NCBI GenBank assembly: GCA_015680685.1
Contig: MNCI01027444.1
Coordinates: 418,004-482,003, forward strand
Direction of reading: 5' to 3'
Length of the DNA stretch: 64,000 bases
Origin: Gnetum montanum
Lineage: Eukaryota; Streptophyta; Gnetopsida; Gnetales; Gnetaceae
The notes under the pieces were generated by a model. The model was not told the origin of the DNA. It made no database searches and was given only the letters and a program-made list of their open reading frames with translations. Each line of letters begins with the position of its first letter. Position 1 is the stretch's first letter. This document shows, piece after piece, positions 24,861 to 37,599 of the stretch. A program made the position numbers and the translations under genes.

Positions 24861-25955
24861 ATAAAACTATCATCACCATGACATGAGGTAGTGAGGTGAT
24901 AGGAAGTGAAGTGAGTGAATGATTGATAGAGAATAAATAAATGAATAATTTTCATCATGGTCATATGCGATCCTTAGTAAATGTTGTAATTAAGATGATT
25001 CGATACCAGTTTGTTTCAAGTATGGATCAAGTTCATTCCAATTATAGTGATCTTGCATTGAGATGTTCTTCCTCTTCTACCATTAAGAGCTCATGAAAAA
25101 TATAGAAGATAACCATTACTCCAAGAGAAGAATAAAAGAGAAGAATTAAGTAGTTAGGGTGTTCCTTAAGGCATGAATAACATGTATTTCTAGCCTTATA
25201 ACCCATTCTTGTAGCCCACGAGATTTTCCAAGGGGTGTGCTTTTAATTTCCATTATTGTTTTTATTTTTGTTTTTGTATGGGAACCACATCATGCAAAGA
25301 GATGTTTTCTTTTTATAGTTGATAGTAGATGTGATAATATACCAATGAAGATCCATGAAACTAAAGAAGAAGGTTGAGATAAGAACACATAAAATCTCCT
25401 TAAGATCATACCCTTTTTTATGCCCACTTGGTCCTTTTCCAATTCATTAGGTAACAAGATCACATGTTACTTTTAGTCTTAATGTGAAAGAACCTTCACG
25501 TTTCCATGATGTAGACTTCACATGGAACAAATGGAATGGGTGAATATCATGATCTCACTACCTAATATCACTAGAAATTTAACAAATTAGTAGAGAACAT
25601 AATTCAAGGAAAAAGTTGTCCTTTTGTTAATTAATCATAACTTTGATAACTACATTTAACAAGTTCCAAAATTAGTAGCAGCAATGGAATAAAATTTAGG
25701 ATTTCAAATAAGACTTAATGAAAATAACAAGAAAATAGTAAGAGAATAAAAATAATAATAAAATTAAAAAAATATAAAATAATCAATAAATATTGAAGAA
25801 AATGAAAAACATATAAAGAATGTTGTAAAATAAAAATAAGAACAATTATTTATCCTCATCAAGATGTTATGGTAGATGGATATCTCCCCCATGACTAAGT
25901 TGGAAGTAGAAGATTCAAAAAATGGAGCATGCTTGTGCCTTATTAGAGGTGTTAG
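24861..25955 (-). other. Host spacer between integrase and ORF2
   Basis: This is non-coding. Parts match the family spacer in inverted direction: the run around 25525-25560 corresponds to the complement of 11085-11110. The motif ATCTCCCCCATGAC near 25880 recurs at 32226. AT-rich runs fill 25730-25830. No gene is seen. Confidence 0.5.
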
Positions 25956-25959
25956 TGTT

Positions 25960-26339
25960 GTTTTCAATTACTTGAAAGTTCACAAATGGTTTAAGTTGAT
26001 AGATACTAACTAGTATGTGCTTTTGAGACCTTGTTGAGTGGTAAATCATCATAGGCCCATAAGGAAAAGTTGAGTGAATAATGTAAGGTCATTCCCATGG
26101 TGTCTGGAACTTAGTTCATTGTAGCACATGCACAAGACTCTAATAGAGAACCTTGTATCCTAGTTTGAATGTAACTTTCCTTATTCGTGCATCATGATGA
26201 TGTTTATTATATGCCTTGAGCACTTCATTCATCATTAGAGCTACTCTTTAGTTTTCATCTAGCACATTGAGTATCATAAGTTATTATTTTTGTGCTAGGT
26301 TAATATCTATGTTAAGTTCATATGTAGTTGTTTAGACAT
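25960..26339 (-). pseudogene. Host integrase, C-terminal part (GPY/F-type module)
   Basis: The minus strand reads TTTYELNIDINLAQK, then RVALMMNEVLKAYNKHHHDA, RIRKVTFKLGYKVL, and after a frameshift TPWE and PYIIHSTFPYGP, ending near VSIYQLKPFVNFQ. This is the order expected at the end of a gypsy integrase: helical linker, GDKVL-like strand, WEGPY-like module and a closing LKPF. It is separated from the integrase core at 36706-37480 by Insertion II, and the two parts join in sense. Confidence 0.7.
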
Positions 26340-26344
26340 ACAAG

Positions 26345-27182
26345 TGTTTAGACATAGCCCAGTCTAATTTCAAGGACAAGGTAATGTGATTATGCTAGTA
26401 ATTGTTTAAAGTTTGGAATTGTTGTCTTCCCACATGAAGCTAGTATAGTCTATGTGTATGGTTTAGCTCTCAGTAAGGTGTATGATATATTGATGTTGTA
26501 TGGCCATTGCTCTTAGTGAACATAGTAAAGTGTGAAAATAAGTCGAAGTCTAAGAAAAATGGTAAAATAATCTACTCTAGCCTAGAGCAATGAGCATTTG
26601 TTCTTAGATTTCCATACACATCTTGGACTCATGTAACTATTATTGGGATTACCAAGTGAGTTCACTACTAAGTGAATTAAGTGAAACCACTATTGGGTTA
26701 CCAAATGATCACACTTAATGCTCAAAACCATTTGTAATCATTCCACCTTACTATGAACAAGGAAAGTAAAGTACTTAAAAATGTAATTTATTAAACTAGG
26801 AAAATAGTAAGAATTATGCTAAGTAAAATAATTAAGCTAAGTAAATGTTGCAATGATGAAAAATAATCTTGATCTTTATTTCCATCATGAACTATGCCCA
26901 AGTATAGTTCACTCAAATAAAGACTTTAGAAAACTACTCAACATCACACCATTGCAAGCATTCACTCTACTATTAAATTATGAAAAAAAATTGCAAGAGT
27001 CTACCTATGAGTGAAATGAAAGTTGTTTGGGCCATGCATGTAACTATCATATTTATAAGCCTACACATGTCCACAATATCAAATATCTAACATCATAGCT
27101 TGTGCCTTGATATCAGGGATTTGATATTGTGGCTTTCATATTAGATACCTAATATAATAGCCAATCAAAAAGTGATTTATCA
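26345..27182 (-). repeat. 3' LTR of Insertion II
   Basis: The plus-strand block begins TGTTTAGAC and ends TGATTTATCA. It is paralleled by 35822-36700, for example the TGGGATTACCAAGTGAGTTC region near 26655 and its match near 36170, and the AATAAAGAT complement near 26876. Confidence 0.75.
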
Positions 27183-27364
27183 TACCCTCATGACCAATTG
27201 AAAACTCATCCTTGAGTTAGAACAAAATGAGGATAGAGTTCCTTACAAAATTAGGAGGTATATTTTCATGACACTGACTACTATATATATGACTCTTGAA
27301 TGTTGCAATGGTGTTCTACAAAAAATTTACATAGGACATGACATGAAAATTTTGACAAAAAATA

Positions 27365-30155
27365 AAACTTGGTAAAGCTTGATGTATTCTAGGTAGTTCT
27401 TAGTGGTGGTGGCTTTTCCATTGGTTGCTTCAGCTTGTCACCAAGCTTCTAGAACTTGTATTAATTCAGGGTTGCCTAGAGCTTTTCCTTCTCCATTCTT
27501 GGATCATGTACCATCCATGCTTATTGTCCAATGTGTGATGGAGTTGGCACATCCCATGGGCACAATAGCTATGGAAACATTTGATTAGCCTTAACATAAT
27601 GGGCTGAACATTGCCTCCTCTCCTCTTCAAATTCTTTAGCTTCTCACATAATTCTTGGTAATCAGATAGCCTTCTAGCTAGGTTTGCTACTACATCTTTT
27701 TGCCCTTGGTAGCCAACTTTCACTACTTTCAATTTAGGGTCTATCACTTGGACTTTCTATAAAGCATCTTTGAAATCTACAAAATCCTTCTCATATAAGG
27801 CATATGTGGTTACTACTTTCTATTCTAGTTTATTTTTGGGCCTACTTACTATTAACATGGCCAAGTTAACAAAGATTAGCTAACCCCATGTACTGTTTCA
27901 GCTCTTCGATTTGCAAGTCTTTATTCTACACTTCTGATTGGTGAATGTGGGTATAGCTATCCAAGATGGGTTACCAATCATGATTTTGTGTTGAAATGGA
28001 CTTAATGCTAGATTTGGTCATCTAGATCTCTTTCTCATTGATATTCTTGTACATGCCAACTTTATCACAAAGTATTCCTTGAGTTGTTCATGTTTCTCTG
28101 CCTAATTTTGCCATGTGCTTATTTCAATAGTTGACTTTTGATGGATGGTGCATACCTCCTCCATTGAGAGGGTTTGATTTTTTCTTACAAGGTAGTTCAT
28201 GTCTTAGTTGACCCTTACTAGTTATTTCCTTAACTAGCTGATGCTCTCCTCTAAGATGGTTTTCTACTTTTCCACAGTGGTCAACCTTATATTATCAACA
28301 TCAAGTTGTTTATTCTCATCTTATACTATGGAATGCACCTTATCATGTGCATACGTTTGTGCTTCTACTATGAAAACATTCTATACCACTTTCTCCTTCT
28401 TTGTTACCATTTGTTTATTTTTCTTAATCAAGTGTTTCATTTATTCAATTCTAAACTACTCTATCTGGGCAAGTGTAATAAATTGAGTTGGATCTCTTTG
28501 TTTAGTTCCTAGGGCTATGATCTCTTCTTGTAATCTTAGAATTTCATTCTCTGCATGTTATTCCCTTATCTCTACCATGGCTAGTTTTCCTTTGGTAGCA
28601 ATGAGCTTAGATTGTATTACAATGACATCATTAGGGATGTTGAAAAGTGTTGTCAAGACTTTCCTAGTCTGTAGTAGTCTATCAAGCACATCCTCATGGT
28701 TAGCAGGATTCATTAAAGTTTTGGCTAATATTTGAGCATATCTATCCCCAAGTAGATGTACTAGTGGCATAATAGGTACATTAAAAGATTCTTTAATGTG
28801 ATAGATAATTACCTCTAATACTCCCACTACATCTTAGTGTTGCATTATCACGATTGTGGCTACTTCTCTAATCTCTAGCATGACTTGGAATAATGTAGCA
28901 TTTTCAAAGATCTATTGTGACCATGAATCCACTTCTACTAAGTGTAGTAAAAGTTGTTCACTTGTTGGATCTACTAAAACTACAGGATGGATGGCATTGT
29001 CAATAAGTATGTAAAGGTTGGTCTCCTCCCTTATTTTCTAGCTGATGGTTTCTATAATTTGTTGTAGAGGACTCATTGATGGTCTATAATCTTGTGGTGA
29101 TGGTAGTAAAGCTTGTTGTTGTTGCTATCCTTAGTGCTCTTGTTACTCTTATTGTTGCTCTTGCAATTACTGTTGTTGTTGCTATTGTTTCTCTTGTTAT
29201 TTCTCTTTTTTTTCTCTTGTTGCTTTTCATCGTAATTCTTCTTGGGTGGTGCTGGTTTTAGAAATTCAACATATTAAGAATTTTGGACTCTCTTGGGAAC
29301 ATCATTGGTTTATCTCAAGATTTTGACTTACTTGCACAAATTTTTGATAAGGCAGGGAAATGGAAGTGTTGGCTTTCCTACCTTCCTTTCTTCAAACCAC
29401 CTCTAAATTTCCATAAAGTAGAGTTGTGTGAGGTTGGCATTATATTTGTCCATAAAAATCACACATGCTCTATATGCATAAGTGGATAGTCAGTTGAGTT
29501 CTTTTGTTGGGAATAGATGATAGGTGCCAATTTTGAAGCAGATTCTTTCTTCTGAAGTTAGCTCATTATAATCCTTATCTTCTTTTCCATATGCATGTTT
29601 TAGCCATAGTTTTTTGGTTTTAAGATCTAATTAGGTGGATAGATGTGCTACCCTTGCTCCTTCATTTGGTATGTTAAGCACTTTAGCTATCACCTTGATA
29701 AAGAATGAGATTGAGATTCCTTCAATGTTAACTATGGTGCCCTCTTCCTTGTTATTCTAGAATTGATAAATTTCTCCAAGGTACCATTCACCACTATTAG
29801 ATAGGATAGGCCATAGTGGTGATGCCTTAAGTTATGTCTTTACTACTTCTAGAGTAATTTCTATAAATGGGCCAAAGTTCATTTCTACAATAACTGTGGT
29901 CAAAATTGACCTTTCTTGAATAGTTTGGAGGCAATCTTATGACAATGTGAGGTATTATCCTTGCACTTGCAATTACTCTACCTCTCCTTGGGCCGATTTT
30001 CCTATAGTAAGAGTTTCTTAATGGATACTAAATGATTGGGCTTCTTGCTCCTCATGTTTTGGTTCTTGTCGACCAGTTTGGCCTCTACCTTGGCCTTGTG
30101 GTTGTTTGCTTGTGCCTTGTGAAGGTCCTCCTTGTGCTGCTCTCTTTAGGACCAT
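27365..30155 (-). pseudogene. ORF2 copy of Insertion II
   Basis: On the minus strand the frame starts MVLKRAAQGGPSQGTSKQ (ATG at 30155), the same N-terminus type as copies 1 and 2; the preceding bases TTGATTCTAT differ by one base from their TTGATTATAG. The domain landmarks GEWYLGEIYQF, ICFKIGTYHLFPTKELN, IFMDKYNANLTQLYF and PFPCLIKNLCKYV follow. A Gln/Asn-rich run (complement of 29095-29220) separates this domain from a segment with MNPANHEDVLDRLLQ and a long coiled coil that includes ARRLSDYQELCEKLKNL near 27650. The C-terminus near 27380 reads EKPPPLRTT, as in EEPSPLGTT of copy 1. Stops interrupt it. Function is unknown. Confidence 0.6.
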
Positions 30156-32230
30156 ATAGAATCAATTAGGGATTAAGCATTACTAAGGTATTATCATATT
30201 TTCTTAATAGTTTCATACCCTACTCATACCTTTAGTTACATTAAGTTTTTAGTTTATTGTGATTGCAAAGTTTGAAAATTTTCAAAAAGTTACCCCATAA
30301 GTGTTGATTTTCTTATAACCTTTCACAATTATTTAGTTTGTTCATATTCATGGCTCGTAATAATGGTTATGATTCCTTAAGAGTATTATTTAAGTGTTCT
30401 GGCATTAGTATGATTTATTTTTCATTAAAAATTTTAAATTTCCTTTCATCCTTACCACTAAAATACCTTCTGGGCATTAGCAATTTTCAAACAAAATTGG
30501 CTTAGATTTTACTCACTAGCATCCCCCATGACTATGTTGAGCACTTCAGTATAAAATACATTTTTAAATCATAGACATCAGAGTGGTAACGTGTGAGATA
30601 TGGCTTGGGAAAGCTAGAAGGTGAGAGCTCAATTCATAGAAGAACATTTAAAAAATCTCCCTTACTTCAAATAAGAAAGAATGAAAATTTTGGCTAAGTG
30701 TCCTCCTATATATGCTTTTGATGTGATCTAATATTGGGGATCTAACATCATGAATATAATATCAGGGCCCAAAAATTTTCAGTTTCCATTAAGTTTTGAG
30801 GTTAAAAAGTGATTTTCTATGAATGTTAAGAAGGTTTAAAGTGGAATCAAAGGATTTTGGATGATAGAAGATGCATATTTCATAAAAAATTAGATACAAA
30901 TAGTGTGTAAGGAAGGAATTTTAGCTATGAAAGTTTATAAGATGGATAAGAAGGGTAATGAATCCATGTTGTCAGAATGCATAGTGTAAATGATATGAGA
31001 AGTTTTTATTGATGTAAGAAGGCTTAAGATTATGTGGGATTGCTTGGCCGATATAAGGTACAATAGTTATACAAGTGGATCTACCCCAGAGTAAGCTCTA
31101 GCCCTTAATGCCCTTGTATAACCATTCCTAAAGTGCCCTTAGGCACTTAAGTAGTTGAATGTAATACATACCTATTTATCAAAACAAACATGTTAGTACC
31201 ATAAAATTGAGAAAATAACTCTATGTTACATAAAACCACAAGTTATGACTATTCTTATAGTGAGATAAGATGGACTTAGAAGGGACTTCAGAGATCAAGA
31301 CATGAGGCATCTTACCATAGGCATAATGAATTCTTGTGTTTTATTAGTGGTTAAAGTAATCACTAGCCTTTTTGTCCAAGATTCAAACCAAGTCCAAACC
31401 AGATTTTACTGACATCACATCATTTCATCTCTTGGAATTATAATCGTAAGACTATCAATGTTGCAAGGAGTATCATCAATTGGTGTATTATTCAAAGAAG
31501 TATTTTATTCATGACATTTTATTTATTTTTAGATTTCTAAGAAGCTACCTACCTTCAAGCATGGATAACATGTCCTTTTAGTGGGATACTCAAAAATTTA
31601 TTTTGTGCTCTTTTATTTTATTTGTGTCAACCTTTCAAGGTAACACTTATTTTACTTTTACTTCCATTTTTCATTAGATCTACAAGGATATAATACAACC
31701 TTAGCAACATGACAGAACTCACAATAGTAATCCAAAAGAATCCACAAATCCCCTTGATGTCACATCCTTTTCATTCCCTCTTAGTTATTCACTCTTTTAT
31801 CTAGGTATAATAATCACAAGTTTATTTTGAGTTGGATGATGGGAAAGAATATCATTATGGCCATGGTGAGAACTTCTTATTAATGGAATAGGTGGATGGA
31901 TGATGTGAGCTCACTATTTAAATGATTAGTCCCTTATGACTTGGTGATGTAGAGCAATCTTCACCTTATTGGACTACATCTTGCCTCTATTTGTAATTTG
32001 TCTTATTACTAATTGAAATTATTTACAAAAGGTTTGAAAACAAAGTATGAAAGAAATGAAAAAGATAGAAAAAATTGTAAAAAAAGTATAGAGAATGAAA
32101 AATGTCAAAGAATGAAAAGATATATCAAAGAATGGAAAAAATTGTATCAAGGAATAGGAAAAGTAAAAAGAACTGTAAAAAAAAAGATTGGAAAAGCACT
32201 TATTAATTCTAGAATCAAGGTATAGTATCT
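30156..32230 (-). other. Spacer between protease and ORF2 in Insertion II
   Basis: This is the inverted counterpart of 15463-17390. It contains the complement of the TATA-like word near 30707-30717 and of the conserved stretch at 31660-31790. A Lys-rich plus-strand frame near 32013-32225 is a by-product of A-rich sequence. No gene is recognised. Confidence 0.6.
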
Positions 32231-32689
32231 CCCCCATAATTGAACTCATGGGTGAGTGTTTAGAAAAAGATCCCTAGGTCTCTTGGATCATACACTCAAA
32301 GTGGTTCACTTACTATATTTATTGATTTAACTTTTCTATTATTATTCCATGTGATCTTAATGGTAGTTGAGTTTTGATTGTTCAAATCCTTGTTTCCTTT
32401 TCCTATTGGTGTATGATTATGATTTATTAATTTCATCTTTGGATCCTTAGTTGCAGTCATCTTCTTAAAATTGGAGTTAATAAGTGAACTAGATTGTTGC
32501 ATGCATTTGTTGGATAATTTTTGGTTATTAGCTAGTGGCCATGGTATGTCTTTTGATTTTGTGGCTCCTGCTCTCTCTTGTGTGCACACTTATTCTTCAC
32601 ACTTTCTGTGAATGGTATGATGATTGTATTAACATTCTAAAGTGTTGGTCCACTACTACACCCTTTTCTTTTGACAATAATGCAACAAA

Positions 32690-33110
32690 TTCGCTACATG
32701 TGTATGGCTTTATGCTTATCTTCTTTAGAGATATCCACAAATAAATCACTCATACTTAGACTAGCATCAACTATGTTAAGGCATGCTCTCCTCATGATAA
32801 CTGAAAATTCCTTATCAACATCTTTCACATTGATTAGTAGGAAGTTGGCTGGATTAGACCACCAATTAACAATGATCATTATATCATCTATCTATTCCAA
32901 AGGAATGGTGATAGATTGATTTGCAAGCTCCAAGCTAATGTTTCACTCCTTCAATAGTGATAGGTTCCAAGCTTGATATGTTTCGTAAGAGATCAAATTT
33001 ACTCTAGAACTTGAGTCTAATAAAGCTTTGCATGGTAAATTTTCAGCTACTCGTAGATAAATCAAAGGAATTCCTAGATCAATTTTCTTCTTAGGGAGTG
33101 GCCCTACCTT
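32690..33110 (-). pseudogene. Retropepsin (protease) of Insertion II
   Basis: The minus strand reads PCKALLDSSSRVNLISYETY, LELANQSITIPLE, then NPANFLLINVKDVDKEFSVI and LNIVDASLSMSDLF. The order fits a gypsy aspartic protease: active-site loop, flap region, and the ILG-like strand near the end. The catalytic DSG/DTG triplet is DSS here, so the enzyme would be dead even without the stops. The domain follows gag in the expected order. The next coding element downstream is ORF2, not RT. Confidence 0.65.
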
Positions 33111-33723
33111 TATCTAGTCTGTAATGATTTTTGTAAGCATGATAGTTTGCATGTTTATATTGGATGATGATGAAAGCTTGTTGATAGTAAGAGAATCTAT
33201 GGTATAGGAAGTTGATCTCGATGAAGCTCTAATTCTACCAGCCTTCTTTGTACTTTTCCTAAAGAAAGGTCATTTCTTCATTTGGTCCTTAGTGTTACTA
33301 GTAAGATTCTCTATCAAAATGTTCACTACCTTTCTAGCTTTTCTTTATTGCGATTGTGCTAGCAATTCACCTTGCATAGTAGGTGGTGGCATTAGTGGTA
33401 AAGGATTTGGATTGTGATTTGAAAAATTAGCTACTTGTGGATGCATGTACAAGTTTGAGTTGGTCCTTGGTAATGTCAATCAGTGGTATTCTAGCAGATA
33501 ATACAATGAATTTTGAACAGTTGTGTTTGCTAGTGAGATTGGACATTGGACATTGGACATAGTATCCATAAGAATCAGGTTATTGATATGGGTACTGTTA
33601 GCATGGTGGTGGCATGGTCCAGATAAAGGTTATTACGACTACTAATGGTATTACTCCTATGGCTACGGGAAGGCTCCACTAGGATAATATGTGGGTTGGA
33701 GGTTCTATTAGTAGTTACCTTGA

Positions 33724-35675
33724 GGATAAGGGAACCTTTTAGGCATCCTTTTTTTGAACAAATCTAGGGTTAAATGTGTATGCTCCTATCTCTTGTAGAT
33801 GTACCATGAGTAGACAACATCCCTTGGGATGTTTGTACTGACATACAATGAAACCTTCCTCATCTATGAAGCTAGTGTCCAAGCACTCAACCATTGAAGC
33901 AACTTTTCCTTTTTGTCCAAACTCCTTTTTCCTCTTGTCTTTGCCTTTTCCAAAGGCTTGTTTGATTCTTTCCTTCAAAATCTTTAATGCAGTAGCAAAT
34001 TTTTCATCAATAGAATTGCACATTTTCTCTGCTTTAGTTGGATCTCATTTACATATTTTTGGATCAGTAGAGTCTTTTTCTAAATGGCCTGATTGAAGGT
34101 TTCCTTCTCTTATGTATTGTAGACTCATGCATCTCTTTTCCAAATTTATGGATCTCTGTTATACTCTTCAACTGATTCCCTCTTTCTTAGCTCACCTTTC
34201 TCCTTTGCCACTTGATTAGTTAGTCTCTCGATGTGATGGACAATCATTTCTAATAATTGAACTTGGGCATAAAACCCAAGAGTCTCTTTGGTTTTGATTT
34301 GTAGCCCATCTACAATATGCCTAAGTTGTTCCCTCAATGAAAATCCATGGGTAATAGTGAATAGTATTTATCCATTATTACATCAAGGGTCTCATAAGTC
34401 CCTTTCTTTCATCCATGGATTTATTTTCTTAGGTTGGATACTCATAAATATATTTGACATTTATTGTTGAAGATTTTGAGCATGGTACTACAACATCTAA
34501 TTGATTCAGATTCCAGTGACCTATATCGACTTTCTACCTCCTTCACAGGTGTTTAGGGAAAAAACTTCAAATTTTTCCAATCACTTTTAATATTTTTTAG
34601 ATGGTAGGCATCATGGAAAGCTTGAAGGTGATGTTGTGGATCAACATTATAATCACCTTCAAGTCTCAGCATGTTGTTCATGTTTAGCCATTTGATTTGG
34701 CTATTCCTCATGTACCTAGTTGGGATGTGACTAGCTTCCTAGATGTTGATCATACATCAAGTTGTCATTAGGGGTTCATTATCTTGATTATGTTTGTGTT
34801 CTCTATTATAGTGATTCCCCCTTCTATGCTCATGCCTTTCTTGATGTACTGAACAATACCCATGCATTCTTTCTTTGTGCTCTTCATCTTCTAAATCATA
34901 ATGTCTTGAATGTCAATCATAATGCTCATGAGTCCTCCTCTCTTTCCTATCATAATCTCTGTGCCTTGACTACCTTTGATCAAAGTCCTTTAATGATCAT
35001 GAGAATGAGGAAGAGCTATTAGGATAATGGTGTCAACTTGTTCTCCTTTCATGACACATGTATTTGTCTTTGTGGGATCCTACAAATGCTCTTGGACTTA
35101 AGTTCTGATTATATCTTGAGTCAATTACCTCCCTCTTAGGTGTCTCTACTAGGATAGAGTGTGTTTGAACTTTGATAGGTTCTTCTAGTCTAATGATAGG
35201 TGTTTTTCTAAGGCTCTTCATGATTCTAGTGAAGTTTTTCTACAATGAATGTATAAGCATCAAGTTCCTCCAAGATAATAAAAGTGTTCAACTACTTTCT
35301 GTTGTTACATACATATTTTATTTTCATGGTAGCATCTCTTCTCATCTATTCCTTTGTGGGTTCATAGGGCATAGTCATGTGCATAGTCACATGGTACCCT
35401 TCCTAGATTTGGTGTAGATTCATTCCCCTTAAGGTAGTTTGAAGCACGGTGAATGCTACACATTGTGGAGATAGGACAATGTTGTTGTGTATGTTTTCCC
35501 ACCTCATTTGACTATCCTAATGAAATATGAAAGTAAAATCTAGATGGTAAGGATTAGTGTGAGCATACGTTATTCTTTTTTGCATTGGCATCCCCCATTC
35601 ATCTTCATCATTCATTCTATCATTGCTCCTCCTTCTCTCTTTGGCAGGTGGTGATGTATCTTTGTTTGAGGCCAT
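33724..35675 (-). pseudogene. gag of Insertion II
   Basis: The frame opens MASNKDTSPPAKERRRSNDR (ATG at 35675). The capsid domain near 34690-34300 reads YNVDPQHHLQAFHDAYHL, DWKNLKFFP and YETLDVIMDKYYSLL, then LRHIVDGLQIKTKETLGF. A cleaner C-terminal segment, 33739-34023, reads IDEKFATALKILKERIKQAF, a basic GKGKDKRKKE stretch and CQYKHPKGCCLLMVHLQE, equivalent to CIYEHPKGQ of gag B. Stops and some frameshifts are present. Capsid function is inferred from the domain pattern. Confidence 0.7.
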
Positions 35676-35804
35676 GTGTGCTATTTAAGAAATTGGTTAA
35701 GTGTGTGTAACTTATTTGGGATTATTAAAAAAATAAGATTTTAACTTTGGATTTTAGTATAGTGAACTTTGATAAATAAATTACTAAGCATACATTGACT
35801 TTTT

Positions 35805-35820
35805 CCTGGCAATGGCACTA
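35805..35820 (-). other. Primer binding site of Insertion II
   Basis: The minus strand reads TAGTGCCATTGCCAGG directly inside the 5' LTR. It resembles the TGGCGCC-GTTGCC-GGGGA site complementary to plant tRNA-Asp, with G-to-A type changes. Confidence 0.6.
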
Positions 35821-35821
35821 A

Positions 35822-36700
35822 TGATGGATGGTGGAGTAGTCTAACACCTAGCCATATAAGATATAATTTTTCATGCATAGCCCAATTGAATTTTGTGAAC
35901 AAGGCAATGTAATTATGCTAGTAATTGGTTAAAGTTTGGAATCTTTATCTTCCCACATGCAACTAGTATAGTCTATGCATATGGTTTAGCTCTTAGTGAG
36001 GTGTTTGATATATTGATGTTATAAGGAATTGCTCCTAGTAAACATGGTAAAGTGTGAAGATAAGTATAAGTCTAAGGAAAATGGTAAAATAAGCTACTCT
36101 AGCTTAGAGCAATGGACATTCATTCCTAGCTTGTCATACATGTCTTGGGCTCATGTAATAGTTATTGGAATTACCAAGTGAGCTCACTAATAAGGAAATT
36201 AAGTAAAACCACTATTGGGTTACCAAATGATCACACTTAATGCTCAAAACTACTCATACTCATTTTGCCTTACTATGAACAAGGAAAGTAAAGTACTTAA
36301 AAATGTAACTAATTAAACTAGGAAAAAAGTAAGAATTATGCTATGTAAAAAAATAAAGCTAAGTGGATGCTACAATGATGAAAATTTTCTCGATCTTTAT
36401 TTCCATCATGAGCTATGCCCAAGTATACTTCACTTGAATAAAGACTCTAGACAACTGCTCAACATCACACTGCAGGCATTCACTCTATCATTGAACTATG
36501 AAAACAAACTACAAGAGTCTATCTACCAATGAATTGAAATTTGTTTATACTATGTGCATAAGTATCATATTTATAGAAGTACACATGTTCATGATATTGG
36601 ATATTTGACATCATAGCTTATGTTTCGATATCAAGGATTTGATATTGCAGCTCTAATATTAGATGCCTGATATCATAGCTAGTCAAAACTTGATTTATTA
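35822..36700 (-). repeat. 5' LTR of Insertion II
   Basis: Read on the minus strand it carries CTATAAATATGAT, the complement of 36568-36580, then a GTGTGATGTTGAG word and AATAAAGATCG, in the same order as LTRs B and C. Its outer end is TAATAAATCA where the 3' LTR has TGATAAATCA. Confidence 0.75.
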
Positions 36701-36705
36701 GAAAG

Positions 36706-37480
36706 GGTGGATAACATTTTGTACACTAATTCATAAGGAGAGTAACATGTAATAAGTTTTCATGTTAAGTGATATTTCCATAGGGCATTATTAAGATTGA
36801 TGCTCCAATATTTCCTATATCTATTGATAGTTCATGTTAGAATTCTAGTGATCTCTCTATTGGTGACCTTTGCTTAACCATTAGCTTAGGGATGATAGGG
36901 TGTTGTGAGTTTATATTGCAACTCCAAGTACTATATTAACTTGAGAAAAGTAGAACTTATGAAATATGTTTCATTATTAGAAATTAGTGCTATAGGCACA
37001 CCAAACTTGTTTTCCACCTATTATTTAAAAAATCAAGCTACTATGGTTGATGTATAATCTGATACTACTACAACTTTAGCCCACTTAGTACAATAGTCAA
37101 CAATAACAAGAATGTAGATTTTTCCATTAGACATGGGATTAATGGATCCCATGATGTTAATTTCCTAAAGGTCAAAAGGCTCTATTACTTGAATCCAATG
37201 TTGTGGTTCTTCCATTCAGGCTAACTTTCCTTCATCTCATTAACACCTCTCACATGAATTAGAGAAATGATGAACATCCCTTAAGATTGTTGGTCAAAAG
37301 TATCCTTCCATGAATATCTTTGTGGCTACCCTCCTTGCATAGTGATTCCCACAAGAACCTTCATGAGAACCTTGGAGGACTCTTTATTGATCTATATCAA
37401 GTAGATACCATCATACCAAGTCATCAGCACAAACCTTGTAGAGATTACCTTTGATTTTCATGTAATTTTTGGCTTGGTGA
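36706..37480 (-). pseudogene. Host integrase, catalytic core
   Basis: The minus strand reads NPMSNGKIYILVIVDYCTKW (first catalytic Asp in VDYCTKW), then KFGVPIALISNNETYFISST, where the second Asp has become Asn (SNNET). It continues YKLTTPYHP, then ANG, KVTNREI and ALWKYHLT, CYSPYELVYKM. All are rve-type integrase landmarks in order. The frame then stops at the 5' LTR of Insertion II and is taken up again at 26339. Stops at TGA, TAA and TAG occur inside. The N-terminal zinc-binding part lies towards 37480 but is poorly preserved. Confidence 0.75.
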
Positions 37481-37599
37481 AGAAACCATTGTTTCTTAAA
37501 TGATCCCATTCAACAGGGATATCCTATGTGATTAGATTTGATCAGAACTCATCATATCAATTTGTGACATTTGGAGCATGAACTTTGGTTGATTTAGTA

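Larger units (their letters stand above)
26345..36700 (-). mobile_element. Insertion II: gag-protease-ORF2 gypsy element lacking RT and integrase
   Basis: LTRs of the Insertion III type occur at 35822-36700 (5') and 26345-27182 (3'), inverted. The primer site follows the 5' LTR at 35805-35820. The interior on the minus strand is gag (35675 to 33724), protease (to 32690), spacer (to 30156), ORF2 (30155 to 27365), polypurine-like CATGAGGGTA and 3' LTR. It interrupts Host integrase. Flanks ACAAG (26340-26344) and GAAAG (36701-36705) are not identical, so a target duplication is not certain. It carries the same gene set as Insertion III, plus protease. Confidence 0.75.

Noticed and set aside
29076-29261. 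Val/Leu-rich membrane protein on the + strand
   Set aside because: It is the antisense of the Gln/Asn-rich CAA repeat run in the ORF2 copy on the minus strand.
32013-32225. Lys-rich small protein on the + strand
   Set aside because: It is a by-product of A-rich sequence on the opposite strand of the family spacer; no conservation in the parallel copies.
33539-33562. Short TTGGACA triplication as a satellite seed
   Set aside because: Three copies of a 9-bp word are too few to support anything beyond slippage.
26340-36705. Clean target duplication for Insertion II
   Set aside because: Flanks ACAAG and GAAAG agree at only three of five positions; the broken integrase is better evidence.
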